Shown: positions 17,701 to 25,808, counted from the stretch's first letter. The stretch is 64,000 nt of DNA from Caryophanales bacterium UBA5729 (GCA_002419505.1 DIGF01000033.1:1-64000); one strand, 5' to 3'. The notes: generated by a model not told the origin, from the sequence alone. Program-made: numbers and translations.

Positions 17701-19722
17701 AATGACGGTAAAGGTATTTTGAATCAAGGATATGATTTTAAAGATTATTTTAAACTTTACTATATGGATGGAACAAACGAAGTAGAAGTTCATAATGATT
17801 ATTACTCAGTAACTTCAGTTCCTGTCAATAGTTCAGGCATTTATCAAATAACCTTTAACTTTAATAATGCAATGCTCAAATTTGGAGATTATAAAATTAA
17901 ATACAGTTATTTTGCTGCTTCGACAGTTTATGAAGTGCTTTTTGATAAAGCGGCTTCTAATCAAGCGGTAATCAGCAATTTAAATTATTACTCAATGGAT
18001 AATTCATTATCAATTAGCGGAACTACTATCACCTCTTTGATAAATCTTGGTAAAATTCCTAATATTGATGCTAGTGCAAATAATTATACAGCTAAAACAT
18101 TAGGTACATCTGATCCTAATTATGCAGTTTATTTATCAATCACAACCTACGATATCAGTTTTATGTATAGCGATAGCTTTGTAATATCTAGTTTTGCAAA
18201 TATTACTAGCGCTCGTTTGGTTAATACGACCAATAGCGGCGGATATATTACTTACGTAATTGAGTATATCGTTGTTGCAGAAAACGGCTCTACTACAAAC
18301 ACTTATACCCATTCAATTACCGAAAGAACCACTGATGTTATAGCTGTCAACAAAGATGGAAACGACGTTCCTATTAATGAGATAAATACTACTAGAGAAG
18401 CAACAAACACTCAATTTGGTATTGATTTAGGTTTCGATCAAAGTTCCAATATGTCCGGTCCGGTACTATATAGCATTAATCCTTTAGATCCGGCATACTT
18501 AAGCATAAGCGTTACTGGAGTTGACCCAGATAACAATCCGTATTTACCTGAAGAAATAGTAGGTTTAACTTACATAGGATCTAATTTATTATATATAAAC
18601 ATGAGCAATTTAACTCTTCCAGGAACCTATACCTTCACAATAACATATCACCGTTCGATTGGAAATCTCAGTTTCACAAGCTTTGAAATCGAGAAGTTTG
18701 AAGGCGTAAACGCTTATTTAGAAGACATTAAGTTTACCGCAATTGCTACCGAGTCAAAATATCCTGAAATTGATATTACCAATTCTGTTGGCGGATCAGT
18801 TGTGCAAATTTATAATCCATCAATATATTTCTATGGAATTGACTATGATGGAGCTGATGAAAATGAATGGCAATATTTTAAAATCAAAGGGCAAGTAAGT
18901 AACATTCCATTAGAAGCATATTATCCATATATGTTAGACTATTTACCTTTAGGAGCTACTATTGCAAAATATGATCCTCTTAACGAAGATTTCGCTGCTA
19001 ACGGATACTGGAGTCCTGAAGTTGATATTAACTCAACAGAACAAGAAAAATCAATTCTAGCCGCAGATTACACACAAGCAGGATCAAATGATGAAAATAT
19101 AGCGATTCAATATCGAATCAATTCAGAAGACGGTCAGTCACAAGTTTATTACTTTATTACCGTAAACGATATTTTATACAATTTAACTCTAATCTTTGAT
19201 ATTTACTATTGTGATGATGAAGATGTATGTGTCTTGGCAAATACAACTAGTGAGTTTAATGAAATTATTCAAATAAAAGCTTATAACCTTGATATCTTTA
19301 ATAAAGATGTCACATATACAACACCATTACCAGATGAAAATAATCCATTATATTACCCAGTATTTACTTCAGTAAGCGGTTTATATAATACAATGTCACA
19401 ATTTATCTATACAGCTGACAACGATTACTCTTATCGCTTTGGACGAAACAGATCTGGATTCTATATCTATGAAGTCGTTCTACCGGTAGATCAATATTTA
19501 AATGAAATGTATACATATGAAATTGAATTTGGTGAATATACTTTAAATGATATTAATGACTTAGACCCTTTTACTTCGAGTGTTGAACTAAATGGTAAAT
19601 ACTTCTATATTTCTTACTCTGAAGCAAATAGAACTAGAAGATTTAATATTTATATTCGAAAAGCTGAAGTTGATGGTTCAAAACCATTTGGATTATTTGA
19701 CTTTTTAAGAACATGGAGTTGA
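11749..19722 (+). CDS. Giant exoprotein with GLUG-like repeats and lamin-tail domain
   Basis: About 2657 residues. A signal peptide ends around TSA-IP. Residues ~100-800 and ~990-1500 hold degenerate repeats of the form [Y]-I-G-G-I-x-G ... N-x-G-D-I, resembling GLUG-type beta-helix repeats of surface adhesins. Residues ~820-970 form a lamin-tail domain (LTD): NLIISEYGRGSS, YIEIYNGTG, VSLTGYTLARY, YVVADSS, DGNDAVVLRYDG. The C-terminal third is Ser/Thr/Asn-rich and beta-like, without a sorting motif or membrane helix, so attachment is unexplained. Start is one of four consecutive codons (GTG 11740 to ATG 11749); the last fits GGTGAT best. It sits between a SipW-type substrate and two c-di-GMP signalling genes, suggesting a c-di-GMP-regulated adhesin or matrix protein. 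Confidence 0.7.
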   Translation: MIKNYRFNYIKHFLTIFTSMVFVLLNVGFFVKITSAIPISTPDPSKYVIFDGEFDWDDTVINKSESDDYYSYTEFRSEVCTATANASACDTTKIIRFDSAEELYRFSVDVSFEEVYITGNPTEDVKLSDEKIDILLSLHYVLGQDIDYSVMKSKTFIPIGYLFGDTTGQIYRRYFKGTFDGQGYEIKNLYMSGFQYLIYEDKTNPLNVVDIAMSEYYAMFNYNAGVIKNIGFIDVYSEFLGMHPDLLKLASIVGFNMPDPETWDEIEEDFEIFGSVENIYVIDTRTNVREAGLRYLVGTASDDFQAAGIIHTNSANFVNSYYVSKVVVSASFISKFEVQPVLFQNQGEVIINLGEVNQTSVLVEGYHEKLYYDSDVYLLEVDTNNDGVDDYTVHSIAKPINDYANGVSTENLKNGSFSYESGTFYFYPDDGYPILKGLAYNNGVYEISNAVELAFFSRLLDKNTILYGTPFNYSDFVLTNDIDMSVLAPGVYKVPSKTFYGTFSGANGDEDVLTDNFYIYGLVINNNYSVSNEHFSGLFSRLGSGAIVSDLNFTQSTIQFVNTNKIYSNTFYMGAIAGRMVGATVQNILLDVDFDLGEEAISRTYLGSVAGMASGIIRRVSNLGDISFGTHSFTSAQAVNPKYYIGGIVGATQLVSPLKLYEVNNSGDIYGFATTSDIIPASGVSDINVYIGGIIGSIFNTEVAIHDLVEVANKGNIYPGAVKERTELQAYQYIGGVFGILEGFAPILEDVTGFRFANLYNEGDVFAAYADSTADIKSAGIGISNTTENTEYALLFNHGTFDYDIQDMNLTSPPYSTNLIISEYGRGSSSNRYIEIYNGTGQSVSLTGYTLARYLNGETTTSRIITLSGTIADGATYVVADSSAAAALRNLANTTSTSSMMDYDGNDAVVLRYDGVPIDTFGIIGDNPGSGWTVDGVTNATVNRTIVRKKDSVNPTTNWNPADWTVYPTDTWTYVNNHVANHSFKHTATIMDVSNNSNFDKLTLTRVYNYANFEYDSKIFSELSPFVYSLYENEILIRFSENYGDINYMADNGNTKIYARSTINISAITNNINVDYLNFHNYGDINVVNLDLSSHQLFISGFSKVLSTDRFIRNSLNDGNITFAEISGSGNIYVAGFVNINYAGDLHESFQSSTQPIANEGIINSINSGNISTAYGEETSGLYGILGTNNTFIGGVTTLNAGSIQDTSNLGDISAYNSNTNAYFYANTSSTYAGLVYGYDSGIVAGGIAAIAIKGTSRIYDTANNGNVIAIAEKYVRSGGVLGVSLWREADAGGITSLIGLEDNIQNSILSNGLNFGSVSAISSVIAEYTPTPLNTSFVLRYGSGTSYSTTRAATYYISTVNGNSERPPIYSSAGGVIGYGLSVMQRMLNHGTISATDVAGGVVGATYVLGSSTTYVNITTAINYGLIKSIDFDDFDSIDKFSPDIEEISTYYMADGNTFIYPTHANSLSPGAKRGFGGIFGRLQRGTDGIMTSEGSNAAFNFIVNANDQIDLIGRLDQVDNFSSSLRYFRFNNAIYYSAKEDDNTQAVFTGIYFLIDIITSRQSISGGYSYTYSQVVFKQVGIVMSEYETLSTGNTFNSSTYFAVGAYYNVNYYDQIEVPWITEDPNDSNLTEDWTDPLLEDAEREYIYGPYFPMRTNINLTEYIYFAEYNLLADRFRNVVDGGTGENVRENGMYVLSTTAGQQFGAVLPRNINLSAMKTINEDLDLSIINLDYNNLAPEQTLNLNQSIIDKYEDLYQTRYNDKAELTNSPFQNLTLKENDGSDTILSLGNIDYINREITFTISMEAFNFSNYTNFDPVTGRPIASFRVFNAITSASSLIAIRPDDYFSGSPTQTDLEDLSGYLFAERYDQISTDYPAELDIILPVYNISSNTTLSLGYFSVFSEAFINDPIFADAFYYNDYQVYITFTPNASQTSGTIGIQSVSFNGGGNVTLGSYTNPQPLAIDIRSNGDVNYNGSLRLNFNDGKGILNQGYDFKDYFKLYYMDGTNEVEVHNDYYSVTSVPVNSSGIYQITFNFNNAMLKFGDYKIKYSYFAASTVYEVLFDKAASNQAVISNLNYYSMDNSLSISGTTITSLINLGKIPNIDASANNYTAKTLGTSDPNYAVYLSITTYDISFMYSDSFVISSFANITSARLVNTTNSGGYITYVIEYIVVAENGSTTNTYTHSITERTTDVIAVNKDGNDVPINEINTTREATNTQFGIDLGFDQSSNMSGPVLYSINPLDPAYLSISVTGVDPDNNPYLPEEIVGLTYIGSNLLYINMSNLTLPGTYTFTITYHRSIGNLSFTSFEIEKFEGVNAYLEDIKFTAIATESKYPEIDITNSVGGSVVQIYNPSIYFYGIDYDGADENEWQYFKIKGQVSNIPLEAYYPYMLDYLPLGATIAKYDPLNEDFAANGYWSPEVDINSTEQEKSILAADYTQAGSNDENIAIQYRINSEDGQSQVYYFITVNDILYNLTLIFDIYYCDDEDVCVLANTTSEFNEIIQIKAYNLDIFNKDVTYTTPLPDENNPLYYPVFTSVSGLYNTMSQFIYTADNDYSYRFGRNRSGFYIYEVVLPVDQYLNEMYTYEIEFGEYTLNDINDLDPFTSSVELNGKYFYISYSEANRTRRFNIYIRKAEVDGSKPFGLFDFLRTWS

Positions 19723-19726
19723 TAAA

Positions 19727-22291
19727 ATGAGAAAAACACAAAGAAAAACACAAAGAAAAACACAAAGAAAAACAAGTTTAGCAAGAAGAATAGTCAGTTT
19801 AACGGTTTTTGTTGATATGATATTCTTGTTAATAATTGCCACAACCTTCCTTTTCTATATCTTTATAAGTATCAATCAAAACAAAGCAACGGTTGTTTCT
19901 AATCAAACACAAGCAATTGTCAACTCGACCGAACAATTTTTGAATGGAATAAAAAAGGACGCTGATTTACTAGCAACCAATGAAACTGTAATTGAATATT
20001 TAAAGTATGTCAATGCAGGTAATGATCCGATTATTTTAGAAACAGATCCTAATTATCACATTTATTATGATTTTATCTTATTAACAAACGCAATTGTTAA
20101 TCATCAAAACGAGGAAGCCTATGATTTGATTTTCTTAGCCACTGAGTTTAACTGTGAAACTGCCACAGATGGCTGTGCCATAACTAATACAGGCGCGTTG
20201 TTATATGAAACTTGGTTTATTTCCGAACGACCTTGGTATGTTAATTTAGGCACAAGAGAAGCTGCTTTAACCGAACCTTATATTGATGCTTTAAGTGGAG
20301 AATATACTTTCACCTATGTAGAAAGAATTTATGACAATGAAGAGTTTATCGGTTATATTGGAATTGATATGTCATTGTTAAGTTTGGCTGATGTCTTTGA
20401 TTTAATCGATCGTGAAATCAATGGACAGATAGCTGAAATAATGATTTTCATAAATTTTGAAACCAATCCTACTCTGGCTTTCTATAGCAAAGAAATCTAT
20501 GCTGATTATTTTATGGTACCACATACTGATTTTCAAAACATTGACGATAACTTAAACTATAGCGAAAACGGTATGTATAATTTAATTAGTAGTTATGAAG
20601 AAAATCAAGTAGTAACAAACAACTTTTTTGGTACTGAGTATCTTGTCACTTATAATAATCTCGATGACTTTGGTTGGCATTTTGTAGTTTTAGTTGATAA
20701 CACAATGATGTTTTCAATGGAAATTATCTTCATTATGCTGTTAGCCGTCATTACAATACTAATATATTTGACAAGCCTTTTGCTAAACAAAAGAATCAAG
20801 CGTTTACTAGCTCCGATTCATACAATTATCGATTCGCTTGAAGAAATCAAAAATGGTAACTATAGTATTAGAGTTAATTTAGTCGAAAACAATGAAATCA
20901 AAGAAATCGGTGATGCGATAAATTTAATGTCAAGAGAGATTGAAAAGCAAGTTGATTTGGTATATGAAACCTTTGCTTATGACAGTTTAACAGGTTTAAA
21001 GAATATTAGTGCCGCCTCATTAGATATTAATAAATATGTCTTATCTGGTAATAGAAAAACAGCAATTTGTATTTTTCAGGTTGAAAATATTAAAAATATC
21101 AATATAATTAAAGGACAGATAGTTGGGGACAATCTCTTAAAAACAATTGCTTTAGAGCTTAAAACCATCTTGGAAAACAGTGAATATATCTACGCTAATG
21201 GTCATGATGAATTTATTTATATTATGACTGGCGTTAATTCGCTAGAGCAAGTAGAAAATAATATCAGTAAAATTCTAGCTCATTTTAAAGAACCATTGAT
21301 TGTAAAGAATATAAAACTAGAAGTGAAATTCTATATCGGTATTGCAGTATATCCTAATGATGGTAGCATCCTTGACGACTTGGTAAAAAAGAGCGACACC
21401 GCATTATATAAAGCAAAACAAACCGGCAGTAAGCGCTATTTATTCTATAACGAGAACATCGCAAGAGAGATTTCGTATAAGGCACAAATCTCAGAACAAC
21501 TCGGAAAAGTTATTGATAATAAAGAACTCTACTTAAAATATCAACCACTTGTCGATAACAAAAACGAGCTCTATGGTTTCGAAGCTTTAGTTAGGTGGAA
21601 TTCCCCGATACTTGGCGAAATATCACCAAATAATTTTATCACTAATGCCGAAGAAAACTATATGATTGTACCAATTGGTAACTACGTTTTAAAAGAAGCT
21701 TGCTTTATGCAAGTAAGAATGAAAGAACTTTTCAAGAAAGAGTTCAACATCAGCGTCAATATTTCATCTATTCAATTAATGCAATTTGATTTTGTTGAAA
21801 CTGTAAAGTCTATTATCAAAGAGACTGATATCAGCGCCGAGTATTTAACCTTAGAATTAACCGAAAGTGTCTTCTTGGATTCAACAGCAATGATTGAAGA
21901 AAAGATATCAGATTTGAAAGAATTAGGAGTAAAGTTCTCGCTTGATGACTTTGGTACTGGATATGCATCCTTAACTTATTTAAGACAAATAGCTTTCGAT
22001 AACATTAAAATAGATAAAAGCTTCATTGACGGAATCTTTGGTACTGAAAATGATCACAAGATAGTTGGCACTATAGTAAACTTGGTTCATAACCTTGATA
22101 TGAAGGTTATAGCTGAAGGCGTTGAATCTAAACGACAATATGAATATTTAAAACAAATAGCAACTGACGTTTTCCAAGGTTATATGATTTCAGAACCGCT
22201 GACAGAAGAAGCTATTCAAGCATTCATTAAGTTGTTTTATAAGATTGCTAAGGCTAGACGTATTGATGTCCTTGCAACCAAATATGAATAG
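19727..22291 (+). CDS. Membrane sensor with HAMP, degenerate GGDEF and intact EAL (c-di-GMP phosphodiesterase)
   Basis: 854 residues: membrane helix (~22-48), extracellular sensor of dCache type (~50-325), second helix (~329-354), HAMP (~360-410), GGDEF (~420-580), EAL (~590-835). The GGDEF signature reads GHDEF, so cyclase activity is doubtful. The EAL domain has FEALVRW, NVSSIQL, LELTES, LDDFGTGYASL, KIDKSFI, AEGVE and QGYMISEPL, the expected metal and catalytic residues, so c-di-GMP hydrolysis is likely. The N-terminus begins with an in-frame RKTQ repeat. It lies four bases after the giant exoprotein gene under a c-di-GMP riboswitch, so its product may feed back on its own operon. Confidence 0.88.
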   Translation: MRKTQRKTQRKTQRKTSLARRIVSLTVFVDMIFLLIIATTFLFYIFISINQNKATVVSNQTQAIVNSTEQFLNGIKKDADLLATNETVIEYLKYVNAGNDPIILETDPNYHIYYDFILLTNAIVNHQNEEAYDLIFLATEFNCETATDGCAITNTGALLYETWFISERPWYVNLGTREAALTEPYIDALSGEYTFTYVERIYDNEEFIGYIGIDMSLLSLADVFDLIDREINGQIAEIMIFINFETNPTLAFYSKEIYADYFMVPHTDFQNIDDNLNYSENGMYNLISSYEENQVVTNNFFGTEYLVTYNNLDDFGWHFVVLVDNTMMFSMEIIFIMLLAVITILIYLTSLLLNKRIKRLLAPIHTIIDSLEEIKNGNYSIRVNLVENNEIKEIGDAINLMSREIEKQVDLVYETFAYDSLTGLKNISAASLDINKYVLSGNRKTAICIFQVENIKNINIIKGQIVGDNLLKTIALELKTILENSEYIYANGHDEFIYIMTGVNSLEQVENNISKILAHFKEPLIVKNIKLEVKFYIGIAVYPNDGSILDDLVKKSDTALYKAKQTGSKRYLFYNENIAREISYKAQISEQLGKVIDNKELYLKYQPLVDNKNELYGFEALVRWNSPILGEISPNNFITNAEENYMIVPIGNYVLKEACFMQVRMKELFKKEFNISVNISSIQLMQFDFVETVKSIIKETDISAEYLTLELTESVFLDSTAMIEEKISDLKELGVKFSLDDFGTGYASLTYLRQIAFDNIKIDKSFIDGIFGTENDHKIVGTIVNLVHNLDMKVIAEGVESKRQYEYLKQIATDVFQGYMISEPLTEEAIQAFIKLFYKIAKARRIDVLATKYE
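19730..19777 (+). repeat. 12-bp in-frame tandem repeat (nearly four copies)
   Basis: AGAAAAACACAA repeated from 19730; the fourth copy ends in AGT. It encodes RKTQ-RKTQ-RKTQ-RKTS at the cytoplasmic N-terminus of the GGDEF/EAL sensor. Unit length is a multiple of three, so copy-number slippage would not break the frame. Confidence 0.9.
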
Positions 22292-22300
22292 AGGTGAATT

Positions 22301-23803
22301 ATGGTTAATTTAATTTTTCTAGCGGATCAATCCTGGAGTACAGAACCTTGGGAGGTAGTAGTTGCAATTTTAGTAATATTGCTTACCTTGGTATGTTTAT
22401 TTTTCCTTTACCGCAATGTTATTTTTAATTTTAAGAAGAATCGTCTTGAAAAAGAAAAAATGCAAGAAGATTTTAAAAAACAAGATGAAAATGGCATAGA
22501 TAAAGTTAACGGTGACAATATCTCAAAGCATCCTTTATTGGCTGAAATAAACAAAGACATATCAGAGATTAAAGAGGGTGAATTAAGATTATTTTTTGCA
22601 ATTAATATTGATAATTTTCGCTATATAGTTGATAGTTATGAACAAAAAGATATTGATAAAATTATTGTTGAATATCTGAAGAGACTCAAAAAGTATGGCG
22701 ACAAATATTCGATTGCTGGCCATTATGAAAAAGATATGTTCATTTACTATTACAAAGGTGAAATTGACAATGACAAAATGAATTTTATTGCTAAGGATTT
22801 GCTTGGATTAATTGCTCAACCGTTAAAACTAGGTAATCATGAACTCACTGCTTCAATTGGAGTTTGTCTTTTCCCTTATGACGGCATTACCGCTGAAAAC
22901 CTACTCAAAGATGCAGAAATTGCTGTTTACGTAGCAAAAAAAGAAGGAAAAAATCGCTTTTGCATGTATTCAGAAAACTTAATCGAAAAAGAGCAGTTTA
23001 ATATTGATTATTATAAACAAATAAAGAAATCAATTGAAAACGACGAATTTCTTTTGTATTATCAACCAATCGTTGATATTAGAACTGGAAAAATCATTGG
23101 TTTAGAATCACTACTTAGATGGCAACATCCAACTATGGGAATTCTTTCGCCGGGAAAATTCTTGAATGTCATGGATTTAACCGGAGATATTACTTGGTTT
23201 GGTATTTGGGGTTTTGAAAAAGTAGCTGAACAATATAATACTTGGAAAAAAAGTATTAAATTAGGGGACTTCTTTATTTCGATAAATCTTGGTCCAAAAC
23301 AACTGTTTGTAGAAGGTTTAGCAAGACAATTTTTCGAGATTACTGGAAAGCAAGGTTTAAGTCCAGAAAACTTCTGTTTAGAAATTTTAGATTATTATGT
23401 AATTACCAACAATGATATTGCTCAACACAACTTAAAAGAATTTAGACGCTACGGGTTCCGTTTGGCGATTGACGATACTGGACCTGATTTTGCGGTGGCT
23501 AATGACATGAGCAAAATCAGTGCATCTATCTTTAAACTGTCTCGAGGTAATCTTTTACTAATCAATAGCGACGATGACGATGTAGCTAAAATCGAAAGAG
23601 TTATCCAAGCCGCTAAAGCTAATCAAAAGATAGTTATTGCTGAAGGGGTTGAGGATGAAAATATGATTAGAATTCTTAATAAATGGGATATACGCTTTAT
23701 GCAAGGATATTATTTCTCCGAACCGGTATCGGTAGAAGAAGCACAAAGAATGATGCATAAATCTCCATGGAATATGAGTTCATTCAACCATTTAGTAAAG
23801 TAA
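22301..23803 (+). CDS. Membrane-anchored degenerate GGDEF/EAL protein (possible c-di-GMP receptor)
   Basis: 500 residues: one membrane helix (~16-40), a charged linker, a GGDEF-fold domain without the GGDEF signature (AGHYEKDMFIYYY in its place) and an EAL domain. The EAL part retains ESLLRW (Glu), INLGPKQL (Asn), LAIDD and AEGVE with QGYYFSEPV, but the LEITES motif is LEILDY and the DFGTGYSSL loop is replaced by DTGPDFAV. The metal site and loop 6 look impaired, so binding without hydrolysis is as likely as catalysis. It follows the intact-EAL gene by nine bases and ends the operon. It may relay c-di-GMP levels to the surface machinery; that is inference. Confidence 0.82.
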   Translation: MVNLIFLADQSWSTEPWEVVVAILVILLTLVCLFFLYRNVIFNFKKNRLEKEKMQEDFKKQDENGIDKVNGDNISKHPLLAEINKDISEIKEGELRLFFAINIDNFRYIVDSYEQKDIDKIIVEYLKRLKKYGDKYSIAGHYEKDMFIYYYKGEIDNDKMNFIAKDLLGLIAQPLKLGNHELTASIGVCLFPYDGITAENLLKDAEIAVYVAKKEGKNRFCMYSENLIEKEQFNIDYYKQIKKSIENDEFLLYYQPIVDIRTGKIIGLESLLRWQHPTMGILSPGKFLNVMDLTGDITWFGIWGFEKVAEQYNTWKKSIKLGDFFISINLGPKQLFVEGLARQFFEITGKQGLSPENFCLEILDYYVITNNDIAQHNLKEFRRYGFRLAIDDTGPDFAVANDMSKISASIFKLSRGNLLLINSDDDDVAKIERVIQAAKANQKIVIAEGVEDENMIRILNKWDIRFMQGYYFSEPVSVEEAQRMMHKSPWNMSSFNHLVK

Positions 23804-23830
23804 AGGAACGATTAAATCGTTCCTTTTTTT
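23803..23830 (+). terminator. Terminator of surface operon 1
   Basis: Perfect GGAACGAT / ATCGTTCC stem with a three-base loop, followed by eight T. It overlaps the 3' end of the convergent glycerate kinase gene. Confidence 0.85.
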
Positions 23831-24954
23831 TGCCTTATATCTTTAAATATCGCTTTTGTTTCCGTTTTTAAAAGTTGATAAGCATTAGCTTTTTGCATGG
23901 CTTCTTCAAGATTAGCATCATGAGTAATAATTGAATATAAAGAATTAATGCCGATATCTTCTAAATTAAGATTTTGTTCCACTATTCCACCAATAGCAAT
24001 AACGGGTAGATGATACTTTTTGGCTAACAAACCTATTCCTGATAAAACCTTACCCATCTTGGTTTGAGAATCAATTTTGCCTTCTCCAGTAATAACCATA
24101 TCGACATCTTTTAACTCTTCTTTAATCTTGAGAAGTTCAAAAATTATTTCAATACCAGGCTTTAAATCAGCTGAGAAGAAACAGGAGAATGCATACCCTA
24201 AACCGCCTGCTGCACCTGCGCCCTTAAGGCTATGAAAATCAATATTCAAAGTTTTGTTTACAAGTTTATGAAATTTTTTTAATCCTTGATCTAATTGTTT
24301 AACCTCAATTTGATTAGCACCTTTTTGCGGGGCAAAGATATAAGCGGCACCATTTTTACCGAACAGCGGATTATTAACATCACAAGCGATTAGAAATTTA
24401 GCAGTTTGAATTCGCTTATCAAAACCATCCAAATCAATGTGATTAATAAGTTTTAAAGATTCTCCGATTGGTTTTAAAAGATTGTTGTTATCATCATAAA
24501 ATCTTGCGCCTAAAGCATTAAGCATACCGATGCCTGCATCATTAGTTGCACTGCCGCCAATGCCGATAATGAATTTTTTTAAACCTTTGTTTAATGCGTC
24601 ATTAATGATTTCCCCGACACCATATGTGCTGGTAAAAAGTGGATTTCTTTCGCTTTTTTCAATTAGCGTTAAACCGCTGGAAATTGCCATTTCTACAATA
24701 GCTGTATTTGTATTAATAATCCCATAATAAACTTCAATATCACGCATCAAAGGATCTTTAACAGTTAAAAAAACTCTTCTCCCATTTAAGGTATCAACTA
24801 AAGTATTTACGGTTCCTTCCCCGCCATCAGCGACGGGTCTTTTGATACATTCAATTTCTTTATTGATTTCTTTTATGCCCGCTTCAACCGCATCACAAGC
24901 TTCACTTGCCGAAAGCGAACCTTTAAAAGAATCCATAGCAATCAATACTTTCAT
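23812..24954 (-). CDS. glxK: Glycerate kinase (GlxK/GarK type)
   Basis: Phosphorylates D-glycerate to phosphoglycerate, feeding lower glycolysis. The ~380-residue protein starts MKVLIAMDSFKGSLSASEA, the hallmark of glycerate kinase type 1, and continues with RPVADGGEGTVNTLV, GIGGSATNDAGIGML and TGEGKIDSQTKMGKV. Length is typical. The ATG at 24954 follows GGAGG at a slightly long spacing (11 bases); an in-frame TTG at 24972 overlaps that site and is unlikely. A terminator-like hairpin separates it from the TetR gene upstream, so it may depend on readthrough or a weak own promoter. Confidence 0.92.
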   Translation of the reverse strand: MKVLIAMDSFKGSLSASEACDAVEAGIKEINKEIECIKRPVADGGEGTVNTLVDTLNGRRVFLTVKDPLMRDIEVYYGIINTNTAIVEMAISSGLTLIEKSERNPLFTSTYGVGEIINDALNKGLKKFIIGIGGSATNDAGIGMLNALGARFYDDNNNLLKPIGESLKLINHIDLDGFDKRIQTAKFLIACDVNNPLFGKNGAAYIFAPQKGANQIEVKQLDQGLKKFHKLVNKTLNIDFHSLKGAGAAGGLGYAFSCFFSADLKPGIEIIFELLKIKEELKDVDMVITGEGKIDSQTKMGKVLSGIGLLAKKYHLPVIAIGGIVEQNLNLEDIGINSLYSIITHDANLEEAMQKANAYQLLKTETKAIFKDIRQKKGTI

Positions 24955-24976
24955 TTTATACTCAACCTCCAAGTTT

Positions 24977-25008
24977 AAAAAAAAGAAAAAGGCTTAAGTG
25001 ATAAGCCT
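24977..25008 (-). terminator. Terminator after the TetR gene
   Basis: GGCTTA / TAAGCC with extended A/T pairing immediately after the TetR stop. On the minus strand it is followed by a long T-rich tract. Confidence 0.75.
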
Positions 25009-25623
25009 TTAGTTGTTATTAAAAAACAAACCTGCTTGAAGCAACTTCATGCTTTCGTCAACCACAAAATCAATATCAGCCTCAACAGCGTCATCCTTAA
25101 AAACCATTTGTAATCCAACGAAATTGGATATACCCATAAGAATGTAAGCGACGGTTTCCAAGTCGATATCATTTCTTATTTCACCGCTTTTAACATATGG
25201 CTCTAGATGTTTTATGTAACTTAAAGCGAAACTTTGATAATAATCCTTAAAAATTTCTGGGTCGACAAACAAAGATTCCCAAATCAATTTATAAGCTAGC
25301 GGATCTTTTTTTACATACATAATAAAAGCTTTCAAGCCCGCTCTTTCCATATCATATCGTGATTTCAAGCCAAAAGTCGCTTCATTAGCTGATCTACGGA
25401 TATTATGTCGATATTCATCTAGCAGATAAAGGTATAAATCTAACTTGCTGTCGAAGTAGATGTAAAAAGTTCCGGCAGCGACTTTAGCTTTAGAAATAAT
25501 ATCATTGATGGAAGTAGAATTAAATCCAGCTTTTCCATAAAGAAATTTACCAGCTTTAATTATTTTTTTAAAAGATTTTAAGCCTACTTTGGTTTTTGGT
25601 AGACGATATTCGCATTTTTTCAT
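25009..25623 (-). CDS. TetR/AcrR family repressor, probable regulator of the acyl-CoA operon
   Basis: 204 residues with a TetR DNA-binding domain in the first ~70: AGKFLYGKAGFNSTSIND, then IISKAKVAAGTFYIYF and KLDLYLYLL. The C-terminal ligand domain resembles FadR/YsiA-like members (TetR C-terminal helices with GISNFVGLQ). It is divergent from the thiolase-Liv operon. A 17-base sequence occurs in front of both genes in opposite orientation (25688-25704 and 25878-25894), giving a candidate operator with TGAA...TTCA ends like FadR sites. The effector is probably an acyl-CoA or the imported acid (inference). Confidence 0.82.
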   Translation of the reverse strand: MKKCEYRLPKTKVGLKSFKKIIKAGKFLYGKAGFNSTSINDIISKAKVAAGTFYIYFDSKLDLYLYLLDEYRHNIRRSANEATFGLKSRYDMERAGLKAFIMYVKKDPLAYKLIWESLFVDPEIFKDYYQSFALSYIKHLEPYVKSGEIRNDIDLETVAYILMGISNFVGLQMVFKDDAVEADIDFVVDESMKLLQAGLFFNNN

Positions 25624-25687
25624 TTTATCACCGATTACATTGTAAATTAAAGATTGATAAAATTCAAGTACATTTGAGAAAAAACTT

Positions 25688-25704
25688 ATATGAATAAACT
25701 TTCA
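25688..25704 (-). promoter_or_regulatory. Candidate TetR operator, regulator side
   Basis: Inverse copy of the 17-base element TGAAAGTTTATTCATAT found at 25878. It lies ~65 bases before the TetR start, where autoregulation would be expected. Confidence 0.6.
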
Positions 25705-25794
25705 TTAATTTTATACAAAAAACACAAATTAAATTTTTTAGCCAAACAACGCCATATTCCAATAAAAAAATATACAACCGCTACCTTTGGCACC

Positions 25795-25808
25795 TGAAAA
25801 CGCTTTTT
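25795..25808 (+). promoter_or_regulatory. cre-like box 1
   Basis: TGAAAACGCTTTTT fits the Bacillus catabolite-responsive element TGWAARCGYTWNCW at 13 of 14 positions. It lies ~30 bases before the -35 of the acyl-CoA operon. CcpA is not visible in the window. Confidence 0.45.

Noticed and set aside
19727..22291. The first GGDEF/EAL protein as an active diguanylate cyclase
   Set aside because: The signature is GHDEF, not GGDEF, and the EAL half is intact; phosphodiesterase is the better reading, though residual cyclase activity cannot be ruled out.
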